DNA from: Bermanella sp047621325 | GTDB lineage: Bacteria; Pseudomonadota; Gammaproteobacteria; Pseudomonadales; Oceanobacteraceae | DNA length: 64,000 nt | NCBI GenBank assembly: GCA_047621325.1 | Contig: JBLHLT010000002.1 | Location: forward strand, 124,001 to 188,000 | Direction of reading: 5' to 3' | Part shown: positions 44,101 to 52,625 of the stretch, in pieces | How the letters are laid out: each line of letters begins with the position of its first letter | How positions within the stretch are numbered: the stretch's first letter is position 1 | Made by a program: the position numbers and the translations under genes | The notes under the pieces: model-generated | Database searches by the model: none | Told to the model about the DNA's origin: nothing | What the model saw: only the letters and a program-made list of their open reading frames with translations

Positions 44101-44481
44101 ATGAAAGAGATCATCAATACAGAAAAAGCCCCGCAAGCCATTGGTACTTACTCACAAGCAGTAAAAGTGGGTAAAACCGTTTACCTTTCTGGGCAAATCC
44201 CACTAGTACCTGAAACCATGGAAATGGTTGGCGGTACGTTCGAAGATAACGTACGTCGCGTGTTTGATAATCTAACCGCAGTCTGTGAAGCCGCTGGTGG
44301 TTCACTACAAGACATCGCAAAATTAAACATCTTCTTAACAGACCTTGGCAACTTTGCCAAAGTAAATGCGATCATGGCGGAATATTTTGAACAACCTTAT
44401 CCTGCTCGTGCTGCTGTTCAGATTTCTGCATTACCAAAAGATGCTGAAGTTGAAATGGACGGTGTATTGGAGCTGCCTTGA
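44101..44481 (+). CDS. ridA: reactive intermediate/imine deaminase RidA
   Basis: 126 residues. RidA family: APQAIGTYSQAVKVGKTVYLSGQIPL at the N-terminus, catalytic Arg in YPARAAVQISALPKDAEVEMD near the end. It hydrolyses enamine/imine intermediates from PLP dehydratases, protecting other enzymes. Stand-alone gene after spoT, as in many gammaproteobacteria. Confidence 0.96.
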   Translation: MKEIINTEKAPQAIGTYSQAVKVGKTVYLSGQIPLVPETMEMVGGTFEDNVRRVFDNLTAVCEAAGGSLQDIAKLNIFLTDLGNFAKVNAIMAEYFEQPYPARAAVQISALPKDAEVEMDGVLELP

Positions 44482-44554
44482 TTTAGATGGGGTAGGGGTG
44501 AGACTGAAGTCATCATTACTGTTTTAGTAGTATGAGATTGCCATAGACCGATTG

Positions 44555-44588
44555 AAGCCCTTGTGAGCAATCATGGGGGCTTTTTTTG
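44555..44588 (+). terminator. probable terminator after ridA
   Basis: AGCCC.../...GGGCT stem with G-U pairs, followed by a T8 tract. About 75 bp after the stop. Confidence 0.65.
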
Positions 44589-44704
44589 ATAATTATAATG
44601 TGTAAGTCTCACTATTTTTAATTTACACCACGACTAATTTCCTCTCTTATTGGTGTAATAAAAATGTAATAATGCTCTAAAAAATATATGGAGTGTTATT
44701 TGAT

Positions 44705-46408
44705 ATGGATTTAAGATTTTTTACTAAGAGTTTATTGCTAATTCTCTTCCTTGTTTTAAGTAATCCATTTATGTGGAAGAGAATATGTGATATTGAGTCA
44801 ATCGTATCTCTTTTTGTATTTTTGCTTGTAAGTTTGATTTCAGTTCTTTCATTTCTATTTTTAGCGTTCCATGAGAATTCAAAATCCAAGTTAGTTTTTT
44901 CGATACTGATAATAGTTCTAAGTTCAATTTCACTGAATTACTATCAGGTAACCAATCATTACCTGGAGTTTTATGAATTAGAAACAATGCTTCATGCTAT
45001 CAATAATTGGTCAGATGCTTTATTTGCGTTTGATGGGTTGTGGTATGGGTTAATGGTTGCACTCCTGGGAGGCTTAGCTATTTTTATGCCTCTAAATTCC
45101 CCGATATTGTATAACAAATATTTGATGATCTTTCCTAGTATATTGACTTGTGTAATATTAATTTCAATTTTATATCTCAGGGAAGGAGATGGTACAAAAG
45201 GAATGCCGACACAATATACGGGTCTAGCTTATTCGTTAGTGATTATAAAAGATGAAATATTTAACCCATTATCGGATGACTTACCTGAAATTAATGTGGC
45301 TCATACTAAATCATCTTTTAATGGTGATTTAATTGTTGTTGTAGATGAAAGTATTCGAGGGGATTTTTTAGATATTAATAATGCTAATGGTGTAGCGACA
45401 TCGTTACTTGAGCATTCTATGAAAATGGTTAATTTTGGCATTGCAGCGTCGGCAACGAATTGCAGCGATACAACAAATTTATCATTAAGAAGAGGTGTTA
45501 GACGCAGCACATATTTACATGATAAGAATCATAATCCAAGTTTATGGCAATTTGCTAAAAAAGCAGGCTATAGAACAGTGTATTTAGATGCACAGTTAAC
45601 GCAAGGGCGGCTGGGTAATCATATGACTGAACCTGAAAAAGAAGATATTGACTATTTTTATCAGGTTTCAGATAGTGGCTATCAGTTATTTAACAAAGAT
45701 AATATTTTGGCGAATCAATTAATTGAGCTACTAAATAATGAAACTAGAGATTTTATTTATATAAATAAAATGGGTGCCCACTTTCCGTATGAGGGTAAAT
45801 ATCCAAGTAATGCCACGGTATATTCACCTGTTATGCAAAGCGTTTTATTTGATAAGAGTTACCCAGAAGAAGATGAATTGCCTCATCCTGATGATTACTC
45901 TGAATTAATGCGCTTGAAATTTATTAATTCTTATAAAAATGCGGTCTCTTGGAATGTTACTAACTTCTTTAAAGTATTTACTGAAAGTAATAAGAGTAAT
46001 CCATATGTGATGATGTATACATCGGATCATGGACAGAGTTTTCATGATGATGGCCGTGAAGGTTATGGTACGCATTGCTCAATTGCAAGCGCTGACCCTG
46101 AAGAGGGTGTTGTACCATTTTTAATTTTAAGTAATGAGGCATTAATTTTAGACAAGCTAAAAATCGCGCAAAAAATTAACAAGAACAAAGTCAGCCATTT
46201 TAATATGGCACCAACGTTATATGACTTGATGGGTTATGACTTGAATTTGATGGGTGTGCAGGAAAAAACTATTTTTGAACCGTTAGATGGTAAAGATCAG
46301 CTATTTTTATCAAAATATTTTGTTCGATTTGGCTCCCAGCCTATTTGGAACTCAATAGATATGCAGGGCCGTGACAGCTTAGAGGTTTGGAATATGGCAG
46401 CTAATTAA
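44705..46408 (+). CDS. sulfatase-fold phosphoethanolamine transferase-like protein
   Basis: 567 residues from ATG 44705; a GTG at 44693 is an alternative. Several N-terminal membrane helices (within about residues 5-170), then a periplasmic sulfatase/alkaline-phosphatase-superfamily domain: DLIVVVDESIRGDF (metal-binding), AASATNCSDTTN (candidate Thr nucleophile region), INKMGAHFPYE and YTSDHGQSFHDDG (Asp-His metal ligands). The fold and topology match EptA/OpgE-type transferases that modify lipid A or glycans; the substrate is unknown. Clearly more AT-rich than neighbours, suggesting horizontal acquisition. It replaces nothing recognisable between ridA and argH. Confidence 0.8.
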   Translation: MDLRFFTKSLLLILFLVLSNPFMWKRICDIESIVSLFVFLLVSLISVLSFLFLAFHENSKSKLVFSILIIVLSSISLNYYQVTNHYLEFYELETMLHAINNWSDALFAFDGLWYGLMVALLGGLAIFMPLNSPILYNKYLMIFPSILTCVILISILYLREGDGTKGMPTQYTGLAYSLVIIKDEIFNPLSDDLPEINVAHTKSSFNGDLIVVVDESIRGDFLDINNANGVATSLLEHSMKMVNFGIAASATNCSDTTNLSLRRGVRRSTYLHDKNHNPSLWQFAKKAGYRTVYLDAQLTQGRLGNHMTEPEKEDIDYFYQVSDSGYQLFNKDNILANQLIELLNNETRDFIYINKMGAHFPYEGKYPSNATVYSPVMQSVLFDKSYPEEDELPHPDDYSELMRLKFINSYKNAVSWNVTNFFKVFTESNKSNPYVMMYTSDHGQSFHDDGREGYGTHCSIASADPEEGVVPFLILSNEALILDKLKIAQKINKNKVSHFNMAPTLYDLMGYDLNLMGVQEKTIFEPLDGKDQLFLSKYFVRFGSQPIWNSIDMQGRDSLEVWNMAAN

Positions 46409-46473
46409 GTTTATTACATATAAAACGGGTTTTTGGTCGTAAGCGAAGTGTCATCCGAGAAATTGAAACGTAT

Positions 46474-46506
46474 AAAAAACCGCTGGTGTTGTCACTAGCG
46501 GTTTTT
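46474..46506. terminator. terminator between convergent sulfatase-like gene and argH
   Basis: 9-bp stem CCGCTGGTG/CACTAGCGG (one G-T pair), TTGT loop, A- and T-flanked, so bidirectional. On the argH side it adjoins the heptanucleotide repeat. Confidence 0.8.
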
Positions 46507-46543
46507 CTAGTTTCTAGTTTCTAGTTTCTAGTTTCTAGTTTCT
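46504..46543. repeat. 7-bp tandem repeat across the argH stop codon
   Basis: Five full TTTCTAG units (46504-46538) plus a partial sixth. The argH stop codon (46521-46523) is inside it: the protein ends ...EKLETRN because the heptamer shifts frame until a TAG is in frame. Copy number changes would alter only the last residues. Confidence 0.9.
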
Positions 46544-47915
46544 CAGCCGCACGTTTAGCCGCTGCACGAACTTGATTCGGTGCAGTACCCCCTAAATGAT
46601 CACGAGCTGAAACCGAACCTTCAAGGGTTAATACTTCAAACACATCTTCAGTAATCATGTCGCCAAATTGTTGTAATTCTTCCAGTGACATTTCACCTAA
46701 ATCTTTACCGGTTTTAACACCATAACCCACTGCGCTGCCTACAATTTCGTGTGAGTCACGGAAAGCCACGCCTTTGCGTACAAGATAGTCGGCTAGATCG
46801 GTTGCGGTTGAGAAACCACGTAGTGCCGCTTCACGCATCACGTCTTTTTTCGATACTACATGAGGCATCATGTCAGCGAAGGCGCGTAAGCTGCCGCCCA
46901 CGTTATCGATGGTATCGAACAATGGCTCTTTGTCTTCTTGATTGTCTTTGTTGTAAGCCAATGGCTGCGACTTCATGAGCGTGAGCAGGCTCATTAGGTG
47001 ACCAAAGATACGACCTGCTTTGCCACGTACTAATTCTGGTACGTCAGGGTTTTTCTTTTGCGGCATGATTGATGAGCCCGTACAAAAACGGTCTGGTAAA
47101 TCAATGAAGTTAAATTGCGCGCTGGCCCAAAGTACTAATTCTTCGCTGAAGCGGCTTAGGTGCATCATGATAGTGGCACAAGCGGCGGTGAATTCGATGG
47201 CGAAGTCACGGTCCGACACGCTGTCTAAGCTGTTTTCAGTTGGAGCATCAAACCCTAGTAGTTCAGCCGTCATGTGACGGTCGATTGGGTAGGTGGTGCC
47301 AGCAAGTGCGGCAGCGCCCAGTGGCATGACGTTGGTACGCTTACGGCAATCTTGTAGGCGAGCAAAGTCACGCTCTAGCATTTCGTTCCATGCCAGTAGG
47401 TGATGACCAAACGTCACAGGCTGTGCAGTTTGTAAATGAGTAAAGCCCGGCATGATAGTGTCGGCTTCTTTTGTGGCTAATTCAATTAGGCCGGCTTGTA
47501 GTCGTGTTACTTCGCTTGATAGATGGTCAATTTCGCTGCGAAGGTACAAGCGGATGTCAGTAGCCACTTGGTCGTTACGAGAGCGGCCAGTGTGTAGTTT
47601 TTTACCAGTGATGCCAATCTTAGCCGTTAGAGCTGCTTCGATGTTCATGTGTACATCTTCAAGAGCGATGGACCATTCAAAGTTGCCTGCTTCTATGTCA
47701 GCTTTGATTTCGCCTAAGCCTTTGATGATGTCATCGCGTTCTGCGTCAGTAAGAACACCAACCTTGGCCAGCATGGTGGCGTGAGCAATTGAGCCTTGGA
47801 TATCTTGTGCATACATGCGCTGGTCAAACTCGACCGATGCGGTAAAGCGTTGTACGAAGGCGTCAGTGGCTTCTGAAAAACGGCCACCCCATGCGGAGTT
47901 AGTTTTCTGGCTCAT
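46521..47915 (-). CDS. argH: argininosuccinate lyase
   Basis: 464 residues. Fumarase/ASL superfamily: SMWGGRF-type start (SAWGGRFSE), HTGRSRNDQVATD, HLQTAQPVTFGHH, and the mobile loop GSSIMPQKKNPDVPELVRGK with the catalytic Ser. Cleaves argininosuccinate to arginine and fumarate. Its C-terminus comes from a heptanucleotide repeat. In Pseudomonas argH likewise neighbours algZ-algR. Confidence 0.96.
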   Translation of the reverse strand: MSQKTNSAWGGRFSEATDAFVQRFTASVEFDQRMYAQDIQGSIAHATMLAKVGVLTDAERDDIIKGLGEIKADIEAGNFEWSIALEDVHMNIEAALTAKIGITGKKLHTGRSRNDQVATDIRLYLRSEIDHLSSEVTRLQAGLIELATKEADTIMPGFTHLQTAQPVTFGHHLLAWNEMLERDFARLQDCRKRTNVMPLGAAALAGTTYPIDRHMTAELLGFDAPTENSLDSVSDRDFAIEFTAACATIMMHLSRFSEELVLWASAQFNFIDLPDRFCTGSSIMPQKKNPDVPELVRGKAGRIFGHLMSLLTLMKSQPLAYNKDNQEDKEPLFDTIDNVGGSLRAFADMMPHVVSKKDVMREAALRGFSTATDLADYLVRKGVAFRDSHEIVGSAVGYGVKTGKDLGEMSLEELQQFGDMITEDVFEVLTLEGSVSARDHLGGTAPNQVRAAAKRAAEKLETRN

Positions 47916-48116
47916 AATATTCTCACTTTTACTCAGGCGGGCTGAGGACGGCTAAACGGGTAAAAATTGCGCGTATTATACAGGATATGCAACGGTTCAA
48001 CACTTAGCATAGCGCCATGAGTGCCACTTATCCGTAAATAGGGCCTCCCAAGCTGAATAGGCTTGAGCGAAAGCCGTTAATGGGACAGACTTTGCCCATA
48101 ATAAAAAGGACTCCTC

Positions 48117-49163
48117 GTGGCCTCACCCAAACAACGTATCAATGCAAAAGAGCTGATTCCCGACTTATGCCAAGTAAGGGCCGTGCTGTGGTTGATTTTG
48201 TTTAGCCAAGCATTGGTGATTGTGCTGATTTTGTTATCAAGCGGGGCGCAGAATTTTAGCTGGGAGCAATTTGGTTTGTTGTCGTTTTATGTGCAGTGGG
48301 TGGTGTTGGTGAGTGCAGCCTGCTTATGTCGTTTACGGTTATATATTCCTGCTCTGAGTTTGAATCAATTAACCGCCATGAGCTTTGTGTTGATTCAGTT
48401 GGTTAATTTATTGATCAGCGTGATTACATTGTATGGTATGAACGAGTTACTATTTGAGAATTATGGTTGGGACTGGTTGATACGAAATCAGTTGATCAGT
48501 GCCATACTAGGGGCTCTATTACTTCATTATTTTTATATTCAAATGCAAAGCCGTTTACATGCCCGCAGTGAATTGCAGTCACGAATGCAGGCACTACAAA
48601 GCCGGATTCGCCCGCACTTCTTATTTAATAGCATGAATATTATTGCCAGCTTGATTCATGTGGACCCAGACAAAGCCGAACAAGCGGTTGAAGATTTAAG
48701 TGAATTGTTCCGTGCCAGTTTAAAAATGGCGGGTACACAAACTACGTTGCAGCAAGAAATTGATTTATGCAAAAAATACACGAACATTGAACAATTAAGA
48801 CTGAGTGATCGGCTAAGCGTGCAGTGGCAAGTGAGCGCTCCAGAGCAAACGAGCATTCCGTTGTTAACCTTGCAGCCGCTGATTGAAAATGCCATTTACC
48901 ATGGCATTGCACCGAGTGAAAAAGGCGGTGTTGTTAGTATTATTATTTATGTGGAGCAGTCTCGCTTGCATATTAAAGTGAGTAATCCATTGTGTACGGC
49001 ACAGCATCAGCGTCATGAAGGTGGTAATCAAATGGCGTTAGAAAATATTCAGCATCGCCTGCAAGCGCTGTATGGCCATGATGCGAGCAGCACCACAGAA
49101 CAAGACGAGAAAACCTTTACTATTCACCTTCACTATAATCATCAAACCCAAGTTGCATCATGA
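48117..49163 (+). CDS. algZ: LytS-type sensor histidine kinase (AlgZ/FimS-like)
   Basis: 348 residues with a GTG start and AAGGA upstream. N-terminal membrane helices (about 25-150), then a His_kinase domain of the LytS type: RIRPHFLFNSMNIIASL (phosphoacceptor His) and LLTLQPLIENAIYHGI (N box); it lacks classical HATPase G boxes in full, as in AlgZ. It overlaps algR by 4 bp. In Pseudomonas AlgZ/FimS-AlgR controls twitching motility and alginate. Confidence 0.9.
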   Translation: MASPKQRINAKELIPDLCQVRAVLWLILFSQALVIVLILLSSGAQNFSWEQFGLLSFYVQWVVLVSAACLCRLRLYIPALSLNQLTAMSFVLIQLVNLLISVITLYGMNELLFENYGWDWLIRNQLISAILGALLLHYFYIQMQSRLHARSELQSRMQALQSRIRPHFLFNSMNIIASLIHVDPDKAEQAVEDLSELFRASLKMAGTQTTLQQEIDLCKKYTNIEQLRLSDRLSVQWQVSAPEQTSIPLLTLQPLIENAIYHGIAPSEKGGVVSIIIYVEQSRLHIKVSNPLCTAQHQRHEGGNQMALENIQHRLQALYGHDASSTTEQDEKTFTIHLHYNHQTQVAS

Positions 49164-49882
49164 ATGTATTAATTGTCGATGACGAAGAACTCGCCCGTAG
49201 TCGTTTACAGCGTTTTGTTGAAGCAGAGCAACTGGGCGATGTCATCGCCGTGGTCAGCAATGGTGTACAGGCGATAGAAGCGGTTGAAAAATATATACCA
49301 GACGTGGTGCTGATGGATATTCAAATGCCCACAATGGATGGCCTCGAAGCCGCCCGTCATATTGCACAGTTTGATACACCGCCTGCTATTATTTTTTGCA
49401 CAGCCTATGATGAATTTGCCATCGAAGCCTTTAGCGTACAAGCGGTAGGGTATTTATTAAAACCCGTGCGTAAAGAAGAATTAAAAGCGGCGTTTTCCCG
49501 GTTAAATAAAATCAATAAAGCACAGGCCGTTTCATTAAATACAGAACATAGTCGCTCACATATTAGTGCCAAAACGCATCAGGGTTTAGAGTTGATAGCG
49601 GTTGAAAATATAATATTATTCCGCGCCGAACAAAAATACATATCGGTTATTCATAAAAACGGTGAAGTGTTAATTGATGAACCGTTAAAAGAATTAGAAG
49701 AAGAATTCAGTGATAAGTTTATTCGCGTACATCGTAATTCCCTTGTGCGTAAAACCGCCATACAAGGCTTAGAAAAATGCGAGGATGGCAGTGTTGCTTT
49801 GCGCTTGAATGGCTTTAAAGAATTGGTGGCCATTTCGAGGCGGCATTTGGCAGAAGTGCGAAAGCTTGTTAAAGCACTGTAA
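49160..49882 (+). CDS. algR: LytTR-family response regulator (AlgR-like)
   Basis: 240 residues. Receiver domain with Asp in PDVVLMDIQMPTMDG (about residue 54) and the conserved KPVRKEEL Lys; C-terminal LytTR DNA-binding domain (about 135-238: ELIAVENIILFRAEQKYISV...FIRVHRNSLV). Its kinase is encoded upstream. The targets are unknown here; hemC, which follows algR in Pseudomonas, is absent. Confidence 0.93.
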   Translation: MNVLIVDDEELARSRLQRFVEAEQLGDVIAVVSNGVQAIEAVEKYIPDVVLMDIQMPTMDGLEAARHIAQFDTPPAIIFCTAYDEFAIEAFSVQAVGYLLKPVRKEELKAAFSRLNKINKAQAVSLNTEHSRSHISAKTHQGLELIAVENIILFRAEQKYISVIHKNGEVLIDEPLKELEEEFSDKFIRVHRNSLVRKTAIQGLEKCEDGSVALRLNGFKELVAISRRHLAEVRKLVKAL

Positions 49883-49901
49883 AGAATAAAGTAACAATTG
49901 A

Positions 49902-49990
49902 TAGGATGGGTTAGCGAGGTACGAGTGTAACCCATCAGTTGAAGTCGGTGATGGGTTACGATTTCGCTGCGCTTAATCTAACCCATCCTA
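49902..49990. repeat. MITE-like inverted-repeat element, copy 1
   Basis: About 89 bp bounded by TAGGATGGGTTAG and CTAACCCATCCTA, with internal TAACCCATCA / TGATGGGTTA. Same ends and layout as 50926-51025. It lies 15 bp from the hisF stop and could also act as its transcription end. Confidence 0.8.
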
Positions 49991-50004
49991 CGGCTCTAAA
50001 ACTG

Positions 50005-50778
50005 TTAAAGCCTAACTTCAATCCCTTGCGCTTGCATGTGCTCTTTAGCTTCTTGCACGGTATGCTCACCAAAGTGAAAAATACTGGCGGCTAATACGGC
50101 ATCCGCTTTGCCTAGGGTTACACCATCAGCAAGGTGTTGTAAGTTGCCCACACCACCAGAGGCGATTACTGGTACGTTTACCGCTTCTGAAACAGCGCGG
50201 GTTAATTCAATATCAAAACCAGTTTTAACCCCGTCTTGATCCATTGAAGTTAGTAATACTTCACCTGCACCAAAGCCCGTCATTTTTACCGCCCACTCAA
50301 TGGCGTCAATGCCAGTTGGTTTACGGCCACCGTGGGTGAAAATCTCCCACTTATTTTCTTCGCCTTCTTTGCTGACTTTTTTAGCGTCAATGGCGATAAC
50401 AATGCATTGGCTGCCAAATTTTTCGGCGGCTTCACGGACAAATTCTGGATTAGTAATGGCTGCGCTGTTGATAGAGACTTTATCAGCACCGGCATTTAAC
50501 ATGTTGCGAATGTCTTCAATGGCGCGAATACCGCCGCCTACTGTTAACGGAATGAACACTTGCTCAGCAATGGCTTGCACCATGTGAATAGTGGTATCAC
50601 GGCCTTCGTGTGATGCGGTGATATCTAAAAAGGTAATTTCATCAGCACCTTGTTCGTCGTAGCGCTTGGCTACTTCAACTGGGTCGCCAGCATCACGAAT
50701 GTCAACAAACTGCACGCCTTTAACAACGCGGCCGCCTTCGACGTCTAAGCAGGGTATGATTCTTTTTGCTAATCCCAT
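50005..50778 (-). CDS. hisF: imidazole glycerol phosphate synthase cyclase subunit
   Basis: 257 residues. TIM barrel with catalytic Asp11 in IIPCLDVEGGRVVKG and Asp of VIAIDAKK (about residue 130), plus GGVGNLQHL phosphate binding. With HisH it makes imidazole glycerol phosphate and AICAR. It is flanked on both sides by MITE-like elements, and hisA is missing upstream. Confidence 0.97.
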   Translation of the reverse strand: MGLAKRIIPCLDVEGGRVVKGVQFVDIRDAGDPVEVAKRYDEQGADEITFLDITASHEGRDTTIHMVQAIAEQVFIPLTVGGGIRAIEDIRNMLNAGADKVSINSAAITNPEFVREAAEKFGSQCIVIAIDAKKVSKEGEENKWEIFTHGGRKPTGIDAIEWAVKMTGFGAGEVLLTSMDQDGVKTGFDIELTRAVSEAVNVPVIASGGVGNLQHLADGVTLGKADAVLAASIFHFGEHTVQEAKEHMQAQGIEVRL

Positions 50779-50798
50779 GGTTCATTTTTCCCGCTTAT

Positions 50799-50879
50799 TG
50801 GAGTTTGTTAATACTGCGTTATAAATATTTTTTTACTCGTTACATAGCGCTGCTATGCGCCTCGCGAAAAAATATTTAT
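50799..50879 (-). promoter_or_regulatory. leader element with large hairpin upstream of hisF
   Basis: TGGAGTTTGTTAATACTGCGTTA (50799-50821), then a perfect 13-bp inverted repeat ATAAATATTTTTT/AAAAAATATTTAT (50821-50879) enclosing CATAG/CTATG. A related module lies upstream of hisH (51761-51832). A regulatory role is inferred only. Confidence 0.4.
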
Positions 50880-50925
50880 GCCTTGTCTTAACTGCATCCA
50901 ATACAGCTTATTATAAAATTATTTC

Positions 50926-51025
50926 GTAGGATGGGTTAGCGAGGTACGAGCGTAACCCATCAAGTTTAAAGTAAAAATTTTCCATGGGTTGCGATTTTCG
51001 TGCTACTCAATCTAACCCATCCTAC
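50926..51025. repeat. MITE-like inverted-repeat element, copy 2
   Basis: About 100 bp with GTAGGATGGGTTAG / CTAACCCATCCTAC ends (14 bp perfect inverted repeats) and internal TAACCCATCA / CATGGGTTG. It lies between hisF and hisH where hisA would be expected; 12 bp of its right end recurs beside tRNA-Phe (58549-58560). Confidence 0.85.
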
Positions 51026-51037
51026 TGGCTTTCGCCT

Positions 51038-51077
51038 CCCCGATCATCCTGAGCGTGAGGGGCAAGCAGTCAAAGGG
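51038..51077 (+). repeat. 40-bp dispersed repeat, copy 2
   Basis: Second copy of the element at 2045-2084 (opposite strand), about 34 of 40 positions identical. Between MITE copy 2 and hisH. Confidence 0.65.
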
Positions 51078-51082
51078 CCAGC

Positions 51083-51742
51083 TTACGCTTGCCCATCCCA
51101 ATTTAAAAAGTTTTCTAGTAGCTGCAAGCCAGCAGTGTGACTTTTCTCTGGGTGAAACTGCACGGCAAATACATTGTCTTCTCCAATTGCCGCGGCAAAA
51201 TCTTTGCCATAATGGCCGTGGCCTTTTATGTGTGCTTTGTTTTCGGCGGTGACAAAATAGCTGTGTACAAAATAAAAACGGGTGTTGTCTTCAATGTTGT
51301 TCCACATTGGGTGAGCAACTTGTGATACTTGATTCCAACCCATGTGGGGGACTTTCAATTTTTCGCCGTTTTGTGTGCCTTGGGTTTCGAATAAATCGTT
51401 ACCAAAAAACTGCACTTTACCTGGGAAATATTTTAAACACTCAACGCCACCGTTTTCTTCACTGTGATGCATCATGGCTTGCATGCCGACACAAATACCT
51501 AATAGTGGTTTTGTTTTGGCGACTTCAGCCACGACTTGATCGACACCTAAGCGTAGAATTTCCCCCATACAATCGCGCATAGCACCAACGCCAGGTAATA
51601 CCACGTGATCGGCTTTTAGAATAACGTCTGGGTCAGAGGTGACGATTACGGTTGTATCGTTGCCGGCGTGCTCGAGTGCTTTAGAGGCGCTGTGTAAGTT
51701 GCCCATGCCATAGTCAATGACTGCACAAATTTTGCTTTTCAT
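51083..51742 (-). CDS. hisH: imidazole glycerol phosphate synthase glutamine amidotransferase subunit
   Basis: 219 residues from ATG 51742 (MKSKICAVIDYGMGNLHSA); the longer frame has no ribosome site. Class I amidotransferase: nucleophile in LLGICVGMQAM (Cys about residue 83), His-Glu pair in VQFHPEKS. Supplies ammonia to HisF. Separated from hisF by about 300 bp of repeats. Confidence 0.96.
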   Translation of the reverse strand: MKSKICAVIDYGMGNLHSASKALEHAGNDTTVIVTSDPDVILKADHVVLPGVGAMRDCMGEILRLGVDQVVAEVAKTKPLLGICVGMQAMMHHSEENGGVECLKYFPGKVQFFGNDLFETQGTQNGEKLKVPHMGWNQVSQVAHPMWNNIEDNTRFYFVHSYFVTAENKAHIKGHGHYGKDFAAAIGEDNVFAVQFHPEKSHTAGLQLLENFLNWDGQA

Positions 51743-51760
51743 TGGGTTTCTCTCGTTTGC

Positions 51761-51832
51761 TGGAGCTTGCCAGTATTGCGTTAACAATTTTTGGCTTCGC
51801 CCAGTACTATTTTAAAAATAGCGAGCTGGGCG
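51761..51832 (-). promoter_or_regulatory. leader element with hairpin upstream of hisH
   Basis: TGGAGCTTGCCAGTATTGCGTTA (51761-51783) parallels the module at 50799 upstream of hisF, followed by the hairpin CGCCCAG/CTGGGCG (51798-51832). On the coding strand it lies in the hisH 5' leader. Confidence 0.4.
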
Positions 51833-51873
51833 ATCAATGAAGTTTAAAAGGTTAAAAGCGTGTTGCTCGAAAA

Positions 51874-52467
51874 TTATAAAGAGCCTTTGGTAGAAGGAAT
51901 CATGCCTTCCATTCGAGGGTCAACTTCCATTGCCATGCGCAGGGCACGACCAAACGCTTTGAACACGGTTTCGATTTGGTGGTGAGCGTTGTGACCTTTT
52001 AGATTGTCGATGTGCAAGGTTACGCCTGCGTGATTTACAAAACCTTGGAAAAATTCATAAAATAATTCGGTATCAAAACCACCCACGCTGCCACGGGTAA
52101 ATGGAATTTTATATTCCAAACCAGGGCGCCCAGAGAAGTCGATTACGACACGGCTAAGGGCTTCATCCAATGGCACATAAGCGTGGCCATAACGACGCAG
52201 ACCTTTTTTATCGCCAATGGCTTTTGCAAACGCTTGGCCGAGGGTGATGCCAGTGTCTTCTGCACTATGGTGATCATCAATGTGGTTATCCCCTTTACAG
52301 ACGATATCTAAATCAACAAGGCCGTGACGTGCGATTTGATCAAGCATGTGCTCAAGAAAAGGCATGCCAGTATCAAATTGAGCCTTGCCTGTACCGTCTA
52401 GGTTTACAGAGACTTTAATTTGGGTTTCTGAGGTATTGCGTTCAACCGACGCCGTACGCTGAGCCAT
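51874..52467 (-). CDS. hisB: imidazoleglycerol-phosphate dehydratase
   Basis: 197 residues: HisB-type monofunctional enzyme. Metal-binding motifs HMLDQIARHGLVDL, DDHHSAEDTGI (HHxxED) and a second NLKGHNAHHQIETVFKAFGRAL. No N-terminal HAD phosphatase domain, so unlike the E. coli fusion. First gene of the partial his cluster; hisH begins about 130 bp downstream. Confidence 0.97.
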   Translation of the reverse strand: MAQRTASVERNTSETQIKVSVNLDGTGKAQFDTGMPFLEHMLDQIARHGLVDLDIVCKGDNHIDDHHSAEDTGITLGQAFAKAIGDKKGLRRYGHAYVPLDEALSRVVIDFSGRPGLEYKIPFTRGSVGGFDTELFYEFFQGFVNHAGVTLHIDNLKGHNAHHQIETVFKAFGRALRMAMEVDPRMEGMIPSTKGSL

Positions 52468-52625
52468 GGTCTAAATCCAAAGGGTAAATAAAAAACCGAG
52501 TATACCTTAAACATGGCGTAGGGGTTAGAGTTGCCGCTATCAATACGAGGTGAATGGGCGTAGCGGTGGGCGCTAATCATAGATAGAATGGCGCCCCTTA
52601 TTAAGGTGGGTATTGGATTAAGACG

